A model generated the notes under the pieces. It made no database searches and had not been told where the DNA came from. It saw only the letters and a program-made list of their open reading frames with translations. A program made the position numbers and the translations under genes. 64,000 nt of DNA from Pirellulales bacterium (lineage in GTDB: Bacteria > Planctomycetota > Planctomycetia > Pirellulales > DATAWG01): assembly GCA_036267355.1 (NCBI GenBank), contig DATAWG010000079.1:1-64000 (forward strand). The letters run 5' to 3'. This document shows positions 9,240-19,600 of the stretch, piece by piece. Position 1 is the stretch's first letter, and each line of letters starts with the position of its first letter.

Positions 9240-11939
9240 ATGGTCGTAAAGCCGCTTCGGCTCCGCCGGAAAATGACTTCCGATTTTCGAACCCCTCGCC
9301 CTGCCCTCTCCGTCAAGGGGAGCGGGGGCTGTGGAGAAGTTGTTTTTCGTCCGCGCGTTTGTTGGTTGTTGGCCGCCGTCGCCTTTGTTCTTGGTTCGGC
9401 CGCAAGCCGAAGCGTTGCGGCCGAAGCACTGTATACCGCGGTGATGAGCAACGGCGAGCGCATTAGCGGCGGGCATCTGAGCAATTGGGGAAATAGCGAC
9501 CAGCCCAAAATCAACGGCCGGCCGTTGCACGATCAGGCCAATCCGATTCGCTGGCTGCGGCGAGAAACAGCCGATCAGCCCGCGTTGCCGACGGCGTATC
9601 TCGAGATGGTCGGCGGCGACGTGATGCCGGGCCGAGTGATTGGCATGGGGGCCACTTCGACGGTTCAGGAAGGTGAGTTGGGCTCGTTTCTATCGGTCGA
9701 ACCGACGACGCCGGTCAACCGCCCCGACGGGCCGCCGCGCGGCACGGTGCGGATTCTGACGCGCTGGCTGCGGCGGATCGTTTGGCAGCGGCGGAGCCAC
9801 GACCAATACGAACCGTCGACGCTGTTTTTCAAAGACGGCCGGCAGTTGGCGTTTCGCTCGATTCGCTTTCGCGACGACGCCTTGTCGGTGCTCACCGACA
9901 ACGGCCGCCGCGAGGTACCGATGGCCGACGTCGCGGAGTTGCACATGCCGCGTATCGATTGGTGGAACGCCTATTTCGAGCAATTGGCTCTTCTGACACC
10001 CTATTGCAAACTGCGGCTGCTGCGATTGGAAAGCCTCGACGGGTTGCGGGCCACCGTTTCGCCCGACCGGGTGGAGGTGGTGCCGTGGGGAGATGCGAAC
10101 AATCAAGACTTTTGGTACCAGGCGGTGCAACCGGCGTGGTCAATGGATGCGCTCTTCTTGCGACATGCCCGGATTCTGATGCGGCAATATTTTGGTCCGC
10201 ACGAAGTGCCGCTTTCGATGATCGAGCCAAGTCAAATCCGCCTCCGCTCGGCGATGGCCGTCGGTTGGCGGCCGCTCGTGGACCGCAACGTGCAGGGCGG
10301 CCCGCTCATCAGCGGCGATAAAGAATTCGGCTGGGGACTCGGCACGCAGGCCTATACCGAGATGGATTTCCCGCTGCCGAGCTGCGCGGTGTCGTTCCAC
10401 AGCACGGTCGGTTTGGATCGGGTGGTCGGCAGCGGCGGCTGCGCCCGGGCGATCGTCTATGCGCAAAAAGCGGAAGGCCAACCGCTCTACCGCAGCGATC
10501 ATCTCATCGGTTCGCAAAAACTGGCCGACACGGGTCTATTGCCGCTCAACGGCAACGTGCCGAATGCGCAGTTGGTGATCGTCTCGCATCCCGACAGTGC
10601 CGATCGGCCGGCCGGGGCCGATCCGCTCGACATTCGCGACGTGGTCGATTGGCTCGAACCGCAGCTGAATCTCGACTTGGAAAAGCTGCGGGCGGAAGTG
10701 CGGAGCCGGCTCGTGCGGCAATTGCCCGGCCTCGACGGCTGGACCGTGGCCGACGGCGACGATGGGCGAATGACATTCGACGCCCGCTGGGACAAGGTGA
10801 CGCGATCGTTTCACTTCGAATTTCGGCCCGAGGCTTCGGCGGTCGTGCTCAAGCGCTCGCTGCGGATCGAGCCCGCACAAAATTGGCTATTGCTCTACGT
10901 AAACCGAAACGCGGAAGACGGCATCACCTCGCAAACCGACGCCGTCGTTCGCATCGACGGCAAGCCGGCGGGCGAATTCAACGTGCCGGCGAGGTGGGAA
11001 GACGATCCGCCGCCGCTCAAGATTCCGGTCGACAAATTTCAGGGCCAGCAGATTGCGCTCGAAGTGCGGCTGGTGTCGCGCGGCAAGAAATCGTATGTCG
11101 ATTGGCGGTCGGCCGAGATCGTCGATCGATTGCCGACGCTCGCCGAAGTGTTCGAAGACGAAGTGCAACGGCCGACCAGGCTGGCGGCCGTCGACGGCGA
11201 TGCCGCGGTCGTCACGATCGATCGCTATTCCGGCACCGCCTGCATCAAGCTCTCTCCGAAAGGAAAGCAGGAGGCCCGGGCGGTGCTCGGAAATCTGAAT
11301 CTGCCGATTCGCGAGCATCCCCGCTTCGGCGAATACCGATATCTTTGCTTCGCTTGGCGCAAGAGCGGGGGCCAGCAGATCGGTCTTGATTTGGACTATG
11401 TGCTCACCGACCTGGGCCAAACCCATCAGAAAGACCGCTGGCGGCGCGTGGACCGGATCAAGCAGCTACGAACCATCAAGGACAACCGGCGGCAAGCGGA
11501 AGATCTCGTCAAAATGCGGCAAAAGGATGCGAACAATAGCGATCCAAACGTCCTGGCACAACTGCGAAAATTGCAACGACATCTCGATCGGCTCAAGCAG
11601 ATAGAGGCACAGCTTCAAGCGCAACAAGATGCCCTCGATCAGGAACTCACGGGCGCGGCCGGCGCAGGAGTGCGCTCGCATTTGGAATATTACACCGGCC
11701 GAGACGTGACGCTGCCGATCGACACGCGCGGGATAAAGCTGGCCGACACCGCGCCGCAACAATGGACCATCGTCACCCGCGACCTGTTCCAGGAGTCGGC
11801 CGGAGGGGGACAGTTAACGGGGATCGCCCTGGTCTGCCCCGACGGCGACTATGCCCTGTTGGACCACGTTTATCTAGCCCGCGCGCCGGAAGATTTCAGC
11901 CAATGCCCGCCGCAAGCGGCGCCGATCACCACGAAATAG
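9240..11939 (+). CDS. Large exported protein with NPCBM-like domain and coiled coil
   Basis: About 899 residues; exported, function unknown. A hydrophobic segment (WLLAAVAFVLG, about residues 43-53) followed by SVAAEALY looks like a signal peptide, but it lies far from the ATG at 9240, and the sequence before it resembles a dispersed intergenic repeat. The true start may be 9273 or a non-ATG codon further in. Residues about 333-475 resemble an NPCBM carbohydrate-binding domain (FGWGLGTQAYTEMDFPL, then VGLDRVVGSGGCARAIVYAQ). A charged coiled coil spans about 739-805 (DRLKQIEAQLQAQQDALDQE). The last 80 residues form a second beta domain (WTIVTRDLFQ..., ALLDHVYLARAPE). The C terminus converges with the next gene 19 bases away. 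Confidence 0.75.
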   Translation: MVVKPLRLRRKMTSDFRTPRPALSVKGSGGCGEVVFRPRVCWLLAAVAFVLGSAASRSVAAEALYTAVMSNGERISGGHLSNWGNSDQPKINGRPLHDQANPIRWLRRETADQPALPTAYLEMVGGDVMPGRVIGMGATSTVQEGELGSFLSVEPTTPVNRPDGPPRGTVRILTRWLRRIVWQRRSHDQYEPSTLFFKDGRQLAFRSIRFRDDALSVLTDNGRREVPMADVAELHMPRIDWWNAYFEQLALLTPYCKLRLLRLESLDGLRATVSPDRVEVVPWGDANNQDFWYQAVQPAWSMDALFLRHARILMRQYFGPHEVPLSMIEPSQIRLRSAMAVGWRPLVDRNVQGGPLISGDKEFGWGLGTQAYTEMDFPLPSCAVSFHSTVGLDRVVGSGGCARAIVYAQKAEGQPLYRSDHLIGSQKLADTGLLPLNGNVPNAQLVIVSHPDSADRPAGADPLDIRDVVDWLEPQLNLDLEKLRAEVRSRLVRQLPGLDGWTVADGDDGRMTFDARWDKVTRSFHFEFRPEASAVVLKRSLRIEPAQNWLLLYVNRNAEDGITSQTDAVVRIDGKPAGEFNVPARWEDDPPPLKIPVDKFQGQQIALEVRLVSRGKKSYVDWRSAEIVDRLPTLAEVFEDEVQRPTRLAAVDGDAAVVTIDRYSGTACIKLSPKGKQEARAVLGNLNLPIREHPRFGEYRYLCFAWRKSGGQQIGLDLDYVLTDLGQTHQKDRWRRVDRIKQLRTIKDNRRQAEDLVKMRQKDANNSDPNVLAQLRKLQRHLDRLKQIEAQLQAQQDALDQELTGAAGAGVRSHLEYYTGRDVTLPIDTRGIKLADTAPQQWTIVTRDLFQESAGGGQLTGIALVCPDGDYALLDHVYLARAPEDFSQCPPQAAPITTK

Positions 11940-11958
11940 CAGTTCAACATCGTGCGGC

Positions 11959-12663
11959 TTATTTTGGCTCGGTTGTCGGCGGTGTAGTTGTCGGCGGTGT
12001 AGTTGAGGGCGGCGCAAGTGCCGGCGGCACGGTTGCAGGCGACTGAGCGACTGGCTTTGTGGGTGCCGCAGCCGGTTTCTTGCCATCGGGCTTCACGAGC
12101 GGCCGCTTGTCGAAATCCGGCGGCTGCAGCGTCACGCCGCGCAGGTCCATCACTGCCAGTCGTGGCTTGTCTTGAACTCGGACCGACAGCGTGTAGATGC
12201 CCGGCTTGGCGAACTCGAATGTGCCGGGGCGGCGAAGCCGAAATTGGCGGAAGCTGCCGGTCCCTTGCACTTTGTCTTTCAGAATCTGGTCGCCAACTTC
12301 GACCGTGTAGTGACTTCCCGCGCTTTCGCGATCGCACGATTCCGCGAGATCGACGACAAGCTTGCCCGGCTTCGTGATTTCAAATTCCCAACTGACCCAA
12401 TCCTCGGCATTGAACCAATATCCGAGCGTCCCCTTCTGCTTTTCGTAGTGCAGCTTGGCACCGTGGATCGTGGCATCGCGGGCGGGAAGAATCACGCGGC
12501 CGTCGGGCAATTGTTTGATGCGCTTCGGCTCGTCGGCTGGCTTTTCAGCGATCTTTTTCGTCGGTTTTTCGTCCGCTACCGCCGCTCGCGAAACTAAGAT
12601 CACGCACAGCGACGCGAGCCAAAACAGCCAACGAGCCCGCAGCAGCGAAAAAAGATTTTTCAT
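11959..12663 (-). CDS. Exported single-domain beta-sandwich (CBM/DUF5077-like) protein
   Basis: A 234-residue protein with an N-terminal signal (LLRARWLFWLASLCVILVSR) and cleavage probably near AAVADE. One beta-sandwich (about residues 55-180) follows: DGRVILPARDATIHG, WFNAEDWVSWEFEITKPGK and KPGIYTLSVRV match the pattern of carbohydrate-binding-like modules attached to fucosidases and DUF5077 proteins. The last 55 residues are a low-complexity Pro/Thr/Ala tail. The ATG at 12663 is chosen over a GTG at 12672. No catalytic residues are seen; sugar or surface binding is a guess from fold. Confidence 0.72.
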   Translation of the reverse strand: MKNLFSLLRARWLFWLASLCVILVSRAAVADEKPTKKIAEKPADEPKRIKQLPDGRVILPARDATIHGAKLHYEKQKGTLGYWFNAEDWVSWEFEITKPGKLVVDLAESCDRESAGSHYTVEVGDQILKDKVQGTGSFRQFRLRRPGTFEFAKPGIYTLSVRVQDKPRLAVMDLRGVTLQPPDFDKRPLVKPDGKKPAAAPTKPVAQSPATVPPALAPPSTTPPTTTPPTTEPK

Positions 12664-12690
12664 CGTTATCACAATTTATTGTTTCAGGAC

Positions 12691-12739
12691 CCCGCAGCGC
12701 TGGCAACGAAACACGATACTCCCTTGCTAGCGCTGCGGG
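12691..12739. repeat. REP-like inverted repeat, 'cgctgcggg' family
   Basis: Arms cccgcagcgct (12691-12701) and agcgctgcggg (12729-12739) are perfect 11-bp inverted repeats around a 27-base loop. Related single arms occur at 26537-26592 (two tandem copies) and about 38996-39014, all between genes. There is no T tract, so it is a dispersed element rather than an intrinsic terminator. Confidence 0.65.
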
Positions 12740-12829
12740 CTCCGGGCGGCGCTTGGATATTGCCAAATCCCAGTTCGCCTCGAGGCCGCGCGAGTATTCC
12801 CGAACATCAAGCGACGATTGGCTGCCGAC

Positions 12830-13393
12830 TCAATCGCCGTGCAATTGCCGTAGCCGCGGCGAAATGCGCAGCAGCAATTGCACGCGCTCGAATTCGTCGA
12901 GCCAATCTTGCACCACCGCCGCCGTCAGCGCCGCTCCAGGCGGGACGATCCCGGTCGGGCAAGATGACCCAAGCTGATCGACGGCCATCTGGCGGTATTT
13001 GGAGATTGTCCGATCGCCATACCAACCCACCAGTTGGCCATCCTCGCTGAGAAACACGACGACCGGCACCCGCCCGCCGCCGCAAATCTTCAATTCGCCG
13101 GCCAGATCGGGATCGGCATCGCGATCCATGAACCGAAGCTGAATCGCGGGGGCGGCATGCGCAAAGTGGTCGAAGATCGGGCACTGGTTCACGCAATCGC
13201 CGCACCATGTTCCAGCGACGCAAAGCACTTTCATCTCGCGGCGAAAATCCTTCAGTGCGGCCAACTGCGGTTCGCTTAATTGAATCGACGCATGCATCGT
13301 CGCCCAGCGGCGGCAATGCTCATCGCTGCCGTGGGCCGCGAGAAACTTTTCATAAGAAAGAGCCCGCTCGAATTTCGCCGCAAAATCGAACAT
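12830..13393 (-). CDS. Cytoplasmic thioredoxin-fold protein with WCGDC motif
   Basis: A 187-residue single-domain protein with no signal peptide. The active-site motif AGTWCGDCVNQCP puts the redox cysteines at 64 and 67, and VPVVVFL provides the cis-proline strand (ICGGGRVPVVVFL). This matches the thioredoxin_9-type family of small thiol proteins found in many bacteria. Likely role: thiol-disulphide exchange in the cytoplasm, substrate unknown. It sits between two exported-protein genes on the same strand but is separated from the upstream one by a terminator, so it is probably transcribed alone. Confidence 0.82.
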   Translation of the reverse strand: MFDFAAKFERALSYEKFLAAHGSDEHCRRWATMHASIQLSEPQLAALKDFRREMKVLCVAGTWCGDCVNQCPIFDHFAHAAPAIQLRFMDRDADPDLAGELKICGGGRVPVVVFLSEDGQLVGWYGDRTISKYRQMAVDQLGSSCPTGIVPPGAALTAAVVQDWLDEFERVQLLLRISPRLRQLHGD

Positions 13394-13618
13394 AAAATTT
13401 CGTCCGGTTGGATGGATTTCGCAAGATGCCGATGGCCAATTCTATACCGAAATGCCGTCGATGGGAAAACAAGAGCGACAGCGCCGACGAACCAACCCTT
13501 GGCCTCGAAAACAGCACGCCGGGCGACAAAACTGGCTTGTCGGGCACCCACGCATCAAGCGAAAGCGCCTCGCTGCCGGACAAAGCCCGAAGTGGCGCCC
13601 GCACAAACGATCATCAAC

Positions 13619-13659
13619 AAAAAACGGCGCCGCTCGCGGATTTCCGGAGCGGCGCCGTT
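13619..13659 (-). terminator. Intrinsic terminator of the minus-strand exported-protein gene
   Basis: A perfect 13-bp stem (aacggcgccgctc at 13623-13635 and gagcggcgccgtt at 13647-13659) with an 11-base loop, followed on the minus strand by six T residues (A run 13619-13624 on the plus strand). It lies 20 bases past the stop of the gene ending at 13680. Confidence 0.85.
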
Positions 13660-13679
13660 GAGGACCGTCTGACGCTTTT

Positions 13680-15326
13680 CTACGGATGTTGCCCCTTGCC
13701 GATCTTCGCCGCCAGGCCGAGCACTTTCAACACGCCCTCTTCGGCCTCGATCCGATAGGTGGCGCCATTTTCGATCATCTTCGCGTTGATCTTCAAATGG
13801 TCTTTGCCACCCGTGGCGGCCAAGATCTGGGCGATCGCGGAGGTCGCTGGATTGCCCGGCTGAATCGTGTCGACGAATTTGACGATCGGCGTCAGTGCCA
13901 CATTCATTTGAAACGGCGGCAAGGTTTCGCTCGCATCGGCACTCGACTTGTCGATCACCGATTTCAACAGCGCGACGCTTCCCTTTCCGAAGGCGACATA
14001 GGTGCTATGATCGCCGACCGCGAGATACACATCGAGCGTATCGCCGAACAACTGCTTTCCCTGCGCGTCGTTCATCGGGATTGCCACATTGTGGAATCGG
14101 ACGCCCTTATAGGTCTCGACATCGAATTTGACGGGCGGGAAGTTCGGATCAGCCTGACCTAATTCGACGAGCTTCTTGAACATCTTTTCAACTTCCGATC
14201 CATCGCTTACAAAGCCGCCGGCGGCGAATGTCAGCGCGCTCGGGTCGAGAATCAAGGCGGCGCCGCCGTCGATCTTGCCTCCCTTGATGGTGCTTTCACC
14301 GATGTCAAACAGTTGGTCGACCAATTGCTTGGCGGCCTTCTGCGTCGTTTCATCGGAGAGATTCGGATCCTTTTCGAGCTGTGCCATGACCTTCGTGCGG
14401 CCGGCCTTCAGCATGTCGGTCAGTTGTGCGATGTCGTCGGCGCCCAGCTTTTGAGAAAAATTGAGATTGAAAGCGGCATTCGGCTGCAAGAAACCCGCGA
14501 AATCGGATTTCCCGCTGCTCTTTTCGCCGGCAGCCTTTGCCAGCTTAGAATCGGCGACAAACGTGACCGTGGCGTCCAAATGCACCGCCTTGGCCTCAGT
14601 GTCGACCGCCAAGCCGAGCGTCAATTGATCGAGATCGTGGGCAACCTGATCAAGCTGCTTGAGAATCGCCTGGGTCGAACCTTTGCGCAACGCGAAATCG
14701 TTTTCATCCTCGCCCGGGCGTTGTTGCAGCGACGCTTCGGCTCCCATCTTCACCAGATTCATGAACATGTCGCGCATTTGCGGCGGAATATTTTGAACAT
14801 TCACCCGCAATGCGGCGCCATAGTCCTTATCCAATCCGCCGAGCAACTGCGATGGATCGACCGGAAGCGATTTGATGAGATCGGGCTCGTTCGAGAAAAC
14901 GGCCCAGCCCCCCTTCTGTTCGACGCGCACCGGACCTTGCGGGCTCGTGATCTCGAACGATCCGTCTCCCTTATCGGCCGCCGGCAACGGCAACGAGCCG
15001 AGCAACGCCTTCAGATCCGTCGATCCGACGAAACCGACGAACTTCGGCTGGCCGCCCGCATCGAATACCAACGCCAATCCGATCGGCTTGGTCTTGTCGA
15101 GCCCCTTGATGCCCTGGCCACCGTTGAGCTGCGCCGAACCCTGCTCGAATTGCTTCGGCAACTCGGGCATGTCGGCCACTTGAGCGATAAAATTGAGATC
15201 GGCTGAAAGGCTGTCGTAAGACGGGAGCGATACGACGACGACCGGCTTGAGCTCATCCGCCTTGAGCTGGGAATTTCCCGCCAGCAATAAGGCCAGCGAC
15301 AGGGTGGATAGCAGTAACTTTCGCAC
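13680..15326 (-). CDS. Exported protein of unknown function (DUF3352-like)
   Basis: A 548-residue protein with signal peptide VRKLLLSTLSLALLLAGNSQ. The mature part is soluble alpha/beta with repeated barrel-like segments (PIGLALVFDAGGQPKFVGFV, GGWAVFSNEPDLI, DHSTYVAFGKGSVALLK), a pattern I associate with DUF3352-like exported proteins of planctomycetes; the assignment is tentative. The GTG start at 15326 is decided by GGAGG on the minus strand (15335-15339) 8 bases upstream and by placing the signal peptide first. A strong terminator follows. No enzymatic motif is recognisable. Confidence 0.75.
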   Translation of the reverse strand: MRKLLLSTLSLALLLAGNSQLKADELKPVVVVSLPSYDSLSADLNFIAQVADMPELPKQFEQGSAQLNGGQGIKGLDKTKPIGLALVFDAGGQPKFVGFVGSTDLKALLGSLPLPAADKGDGSFEITSPQGPVRVEQKGGWAVFSNEPDLIKSLPVDPSQLLGGLDKDYGAALRVNVQNIPPQMRDMFMNLVKMGAEASLQQRPGEDENDFALRKGSTQAILKQLDQVAHDLDQLTLGLAVDTEAKAVHLDATVTFVADSKLAKAAGEKSSGKSDFAGFLQPNAAFNLNFSQKLGADDIAQLTDMLKAGRTKVMAQLEKDPNLSDETTQKAAKQLVDQLFDIGESTIKGGKIDGGAALILDPSALTFAAGGFVSDGSEVEKMFKKLVELGQADPNFPPVKFDVETYKGVRFHNVAIPMNDAQGKQLFGDTLDVYLAVGDHSTYVAFGKGSVALLKSVIDKSSADASETLPPFQMNVALTPIVKFVDTIQPGNPATSAIAQILAATGGKDHLKINAKMIENGATYRIEAEEGVLKVLGLAAKIGKGQHP

Positions 15327-15865
15327 GGTGACAACCTCCAGAAAATAAATGATCCAAGCCGGGCAATTGACCGCTGCAATCGGCGAAGCGATTCGCGCTC
15401 GCTCGCTCGGCAGTAACCGTTCCGCTGCAAAACAGTACCTTCGCCGCACGGGCCGAGTTTCGCAAGTGCTAAAAAATCCAGGAAAAATGTGGCCGGCAGT
15501 TGCGGGTGGGAAACGGTTGGTGAATAATAGCCACGCTCGCCGATCGCGCCGACTTCGCGAGATCGCGCCCGCGCAACTACACCCATTGCTTGCCCAGGCA
15601 TGGGTAGACGACGGGTCGGGCGCACGGAATGCGCAAAAGAATGGCTTGGCGAAGACGGCCCCAGGAAGAATTCGACTGCCGAATCAATCCGGTATGCTGC
15701 GCTCAACGACCGCGGATGCAATCGCATTGAACCCCAATCGAGATCCCATCGGACGAAACCGCAATCGGAGGGGGCCACGCGCAGTAGGCCATCCATTTCG
15801 CCGTTGCGCGTGCTTCCAGTCCGCCGCGAAATCCTCCCCTCCTTATTTCCCGCTCGGAGCCGACG
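15327..15865. other. Intergenic region between divergent genes
   Basis: About 540 bases separating two divergently transcribed exported-protein genes. It must contain both promoters, but I cannot pick convincing -35/-10 pairs. No small gene, hairpin terminator or dispersed repeat is evident. Confidence 0.5.
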
Positions 15866-16552
15866 ATGAGATTCACGTCCAAGCTTTTCGCAGGCCTTGC
15901 CGCCGGCGCGATTCTGCTGGTTGCCCACAACGTCTATTCCGCCGACGAAGCCAAGGCGTCCGACGAACCGAAGCCCGACAAGGAGGGCTACTACAGCCTG
16001 TTCGACGGCAAGACGCTCGACGGCTGGAAGGTGGGCAACAACGCCGCGTCGTGGAAGGCCGAAGATGGCGTGATCGAGGTCCACGGTCCTGGCCCGTCGC
16101 ATATATTTTATGTCGGCCCGGTGCATAACCACGATTGGAAGAATTTCCATCTGAAGGCGATGGTAATGACGTTCCCGCACGCGAATTCGGGAATCTATTT
16201 CCACACGAAGTATCAAAAAGCGGGCTGGCCCGACGACGGCTTCGAGGCCCAGGTGAATGCAACGCACAGCGACTGGAAGAAAACCGGCAGCCTGTATGAT
16301 GTGAAAGACATCCGCGACCCGCATCACGTCGACAACAAATGGTTTGAGTACGACATCATCGTCGAAGGAAAACACGTCGTGCTGAAGATCGACGGCACGA
16401 CGGTATGCGACTGGACCGAACCGGAAGGTTTCAAGCCGCCGAAGGGCCATCCCGGCCGCTATCTGCACCACGGCACTTTCGCCCTGCAAGGCCACGACCC
16501 CGGCAGCAAGACGTATTTCAAGGATATCCGCGTCAAAGCGCTGGATGATTGA
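15866..16552 (+). CDS. Exported DUF1080 (3-keto-disaccharide hydrolase-like) protein
   Basis: A 228-residue protein with signal peptide (LFAGLAAGAILLVAHNVYSA). The single DUF1080 concanavalin-like domain carries the family's opening SLFDGKTLDGWKV and middle NSGIYFHTKYQKAGWPDDGF, ending in TYFKDIRVKAL. DUF1080 proteins are laminarinase-fold beta-sandwiches; some members hydrolyse 3-keto-glycosides. It is about the normal length for a single-domain member. A GGAG-type ribosome site precedes the ATG. The downstream cytochrome/DUF1587 gene follows on the same strand after 137 bases, so it may belong to the same exported degradation module. Confidence 0.88.
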   Translation: MRFTSKLFAGLAAGAILLVAHNVYSADEAKASDEPKPDKEGYYSLFDGKTLDGWKVGNNAASWKAEDGVIEVHGPGPSHIFYVGPVHNHDWKNFHLKAMVMTFPHANSGIYFHTKYQKAGWPDDGFEAQVNATHSDWKKTGSLYDVKDIRDPHHVDNKWFEYDIIVEGKHVVLKIDGTTVCDWTEPEGFKPPKGHPGRYLHHGTFALQGHDPGSKTYFKDIRVKALDD

Positions 16553-16689
16553 AGTGGGACGGGCCGAATTCGTTCGCGGATTGCAGTGGTAGTCTGTATA
16601 TTGGGAAGCAGTGGTTAGCGATTCGCTCGCCATCCTGCCCTCCTTTTATTCCCACCCCTAGCCTCTCGAACGCTTACAAGCGTCCCCCG

Positions 16690-19600
16690 ATGACGAAGCC
16701 GTTGCGATGTTGCGCCCCCTTGGTGTTGCTGCTTCTGGCGGCGTGGCGGCCGGCGGTTCGGGCCGAGGCAGCGGCCGCCGTGAGCCCCGGCGCCGGGCAA
16801 CAAGCCGCCGTTCTCGCACCCCTCGAATCGCTCGTCGGGCTGCCGAATGCCGAAGTCGCGCCGCTGTTTGCCAAACGGGTGCGGCCGCTGCTGGCCACCT
16901 ATTGCCTCGCTTGCCATTCCGTGAAGGAAAAGAAAGGGGAGCTGGATCTCGAGCGGTTCGCTTCCATCGACGTGGCCCGGACCGATTTGAAGCCCTGGCA
17001 ATCGGTCGTCGAAATGCTGGATGCGGGCGAAATGCCTCCCAAGGGAAGACGACAGCCGACCGACGCCGAACGAAAATGGCTCATCGATTGGACCCGCCGT
17101 TGGCTGGATCTGGAGGCCCGAGCTCGGGCCGGCGATCCAGGCCGTGTCGCCCTGCGGCGGCTGAGCAATGCCGAATATAATTGCACGGTCCGCGATTTGA
17201 CCGGCGTCGATCTTCAGCCCGCGCGCGAGTTTCCCGCCGACGGGGCGGCGGGCGAAGGCTTTACCAATGCCGCTGAAGCGCTTTCGATGTCGTCGGCATT
17301 GGTCGACAAGTATCTCGCCGCGGCGAAGAGCATTGCCGACCATGCCGTGATGCTGCCCGACGGATTTCGCTTCTCCCCGTCGTCACACCAGCACGATTGG
17401 ATCGACGAATCGCTGCTGGCGCTGCACCAATTCTATGACCAGTTCATCGAGGCCGATGGCCGCATTCCGCTGCGGCGTTATCTCGCGGCGACCCTCCGAT
17501 ATCGGATTGAATTCGCCGCGGGGACGAAGTCGTTTGCCGAGGTCGCACGGCAGGATCATCTGAGCGCGAAATATCTCGAAATCTTATGGCACGCGCTCGC
17601 CGATTCTCGGCCGTCGCTCGTGCTCGACGATATTCGCAAGCATTGGAAATCGGCGGGCGTCGGCGATGCCGGGGCGATTGCCGAACGCATCGAACGCTGG
17701 CAGAAAACTGCCTGGACCTTGAGCGACAAGGCGGCTTGCATCTACGAGCCGTATCAAACTCCCAGGCGCGTGGTGAACGACACGCAAGAATTTCGCATCA
17801 AGCTCCGGCCGCCTCCGGCACGGAACGGCAATTCGCCGCAGGAGATCATGCTGTATCTCTCCGCTCGCACGGTGGCCGCTGCGGAGCCCGACGGCAAATC
17901 TGATTCGGGCGTGCAACCGCTCGTGATTTGGGACAAGGCTCGCTTCGAGGCCGACCGCCAGCCACCGCTTGCCCTGCGCGATGTCGCGGCCGTCGCCGAG
18001 GCAATGGATGGCGCGCTGGGGGAAATGTTCGGCGACACGAGCGAGTATCTGGCGGCGGCGGCCGAATGGCACGATGGCGGCCCGGCCGATTCCGTCGAAT
18101 CGATTGCCAAGAAGAACTCGCTCGACGCCAAACGGCTCCAGCGCTGGATCGATGTGGCCGGCGTCAGCCGCGACGCGCCCGGGCCGCTGGAATTGCTGGA
18201 AGTGAAAATGCCGGGGCGCACCGAACCGCCGTCGGTCAGCGGGTGGGGCAGCAAAACGCCCGACACGCTGCCGATCTTGCTTTCCAACTCCGCCGATCGC
18301 ACGGTGAATGTGCCCGGCCGAATTCCCGGACACAAAGTGGTCGTGCATCCATCGCCCGATGAATATGTCGCCGTGGCGTGGCGTAGCCCGCTCGAAGGGC
18401 GCGTGCGCATCGAGGCCATCGTGGCCGATGCCCATGCGGGGTGCGGCAACGGCGTGGCATGGTGGTTGGACACGCAGCATGCGACCCAGCGCCAAAAACT
18501 GGTCGGCGGAGAATTCGACGACGGCAAGGCGGCGACAATCCAACCGCTGGAAACGCAAGTGCGGTCTGACGATATTATCTGCCTGGCAGTCGCAGCCCGC
18601 GAGCACAATCATTTTTGCGACACGACGCTCGTCGATCTCACGATCACGGAGCTCGACGGCAAGCATCGCACGTGGAATCTTTCGGCCGACATTGCCGACA
18701 ACGTGCTCGACGGCAATCCGCATGCGGATCGGCAGGGGAACAAAAATGTCTGGCGGTTTTGCAAGGGGCGGGACAACAGCCCGCGCGCCCCGCAGATGCA
18801 ATTGGCGGCAGATTCGATCTTGGCCAAATGGCGCGATTCGCTCGACCGCCCCAATTCACGGACCGAGCGGACGCGGCTGGCCGAGCAAGTTCGAAAACTC
18901 CTCACGGGCCCAGCCCCCGCAGCCGATGGCAAGCCGGACTCGCTTCTATTCGCCGCGTTGGTTTCGCCCGCTAGCCCGCTCGTGGATGCCGGCAAATTAA
19001 ATTCGCTTTTGGAAAAGCGCAAAGGCGCGTCATCGGCGTCCGCTACAGCCTATGGCATCGATCCTTCGCGCTGGGGAACTGGCCGGAAAGGTTCGAAGTC
19101 GATCCCCGAATCGGCTTTCACGACTGAATCGCCGTCGGTTCTAAAAATCCGGCTGCCGGCGCGGCTCGTGGCGAATCGAGAATTCATCGTCGAAGCCAAG
19201 CTCGACCCCGCAAGCGCCGGCAACCGGCTGGTGCAGGCGCAAGCGTTGGCCGAACCGCCCGCAGGCGCCGAAGGGCTCGCGCCTGCGCCGATCCTTTGCA
19301 GCCAGCAAGGCAACGGCCGCGAGACCGGCGCGCAGGCGTCCGACGAATTTCGCCGCGTTTTTCCCGCCGCGCTGTGCTTTGGTCGCATTGTTCCGGAAGA
19401 CTCCGACGGCATCACGCTCTGCATGTATTGCCGCGAAGACGAACCGCTGAGCCGGCTCATGCTCGAGCCAAGCCAGCAGCAGCGACTGGAACAATTGTGG
19501 CTCGAACTCAAATACGTCGGCCGGCAGGCACAAAAGGAGAATGAAAGCTTTCCGCTGTTCATGGGCTTTGCATCGCAGGTCGGATTGGTGCCGAAATTCG

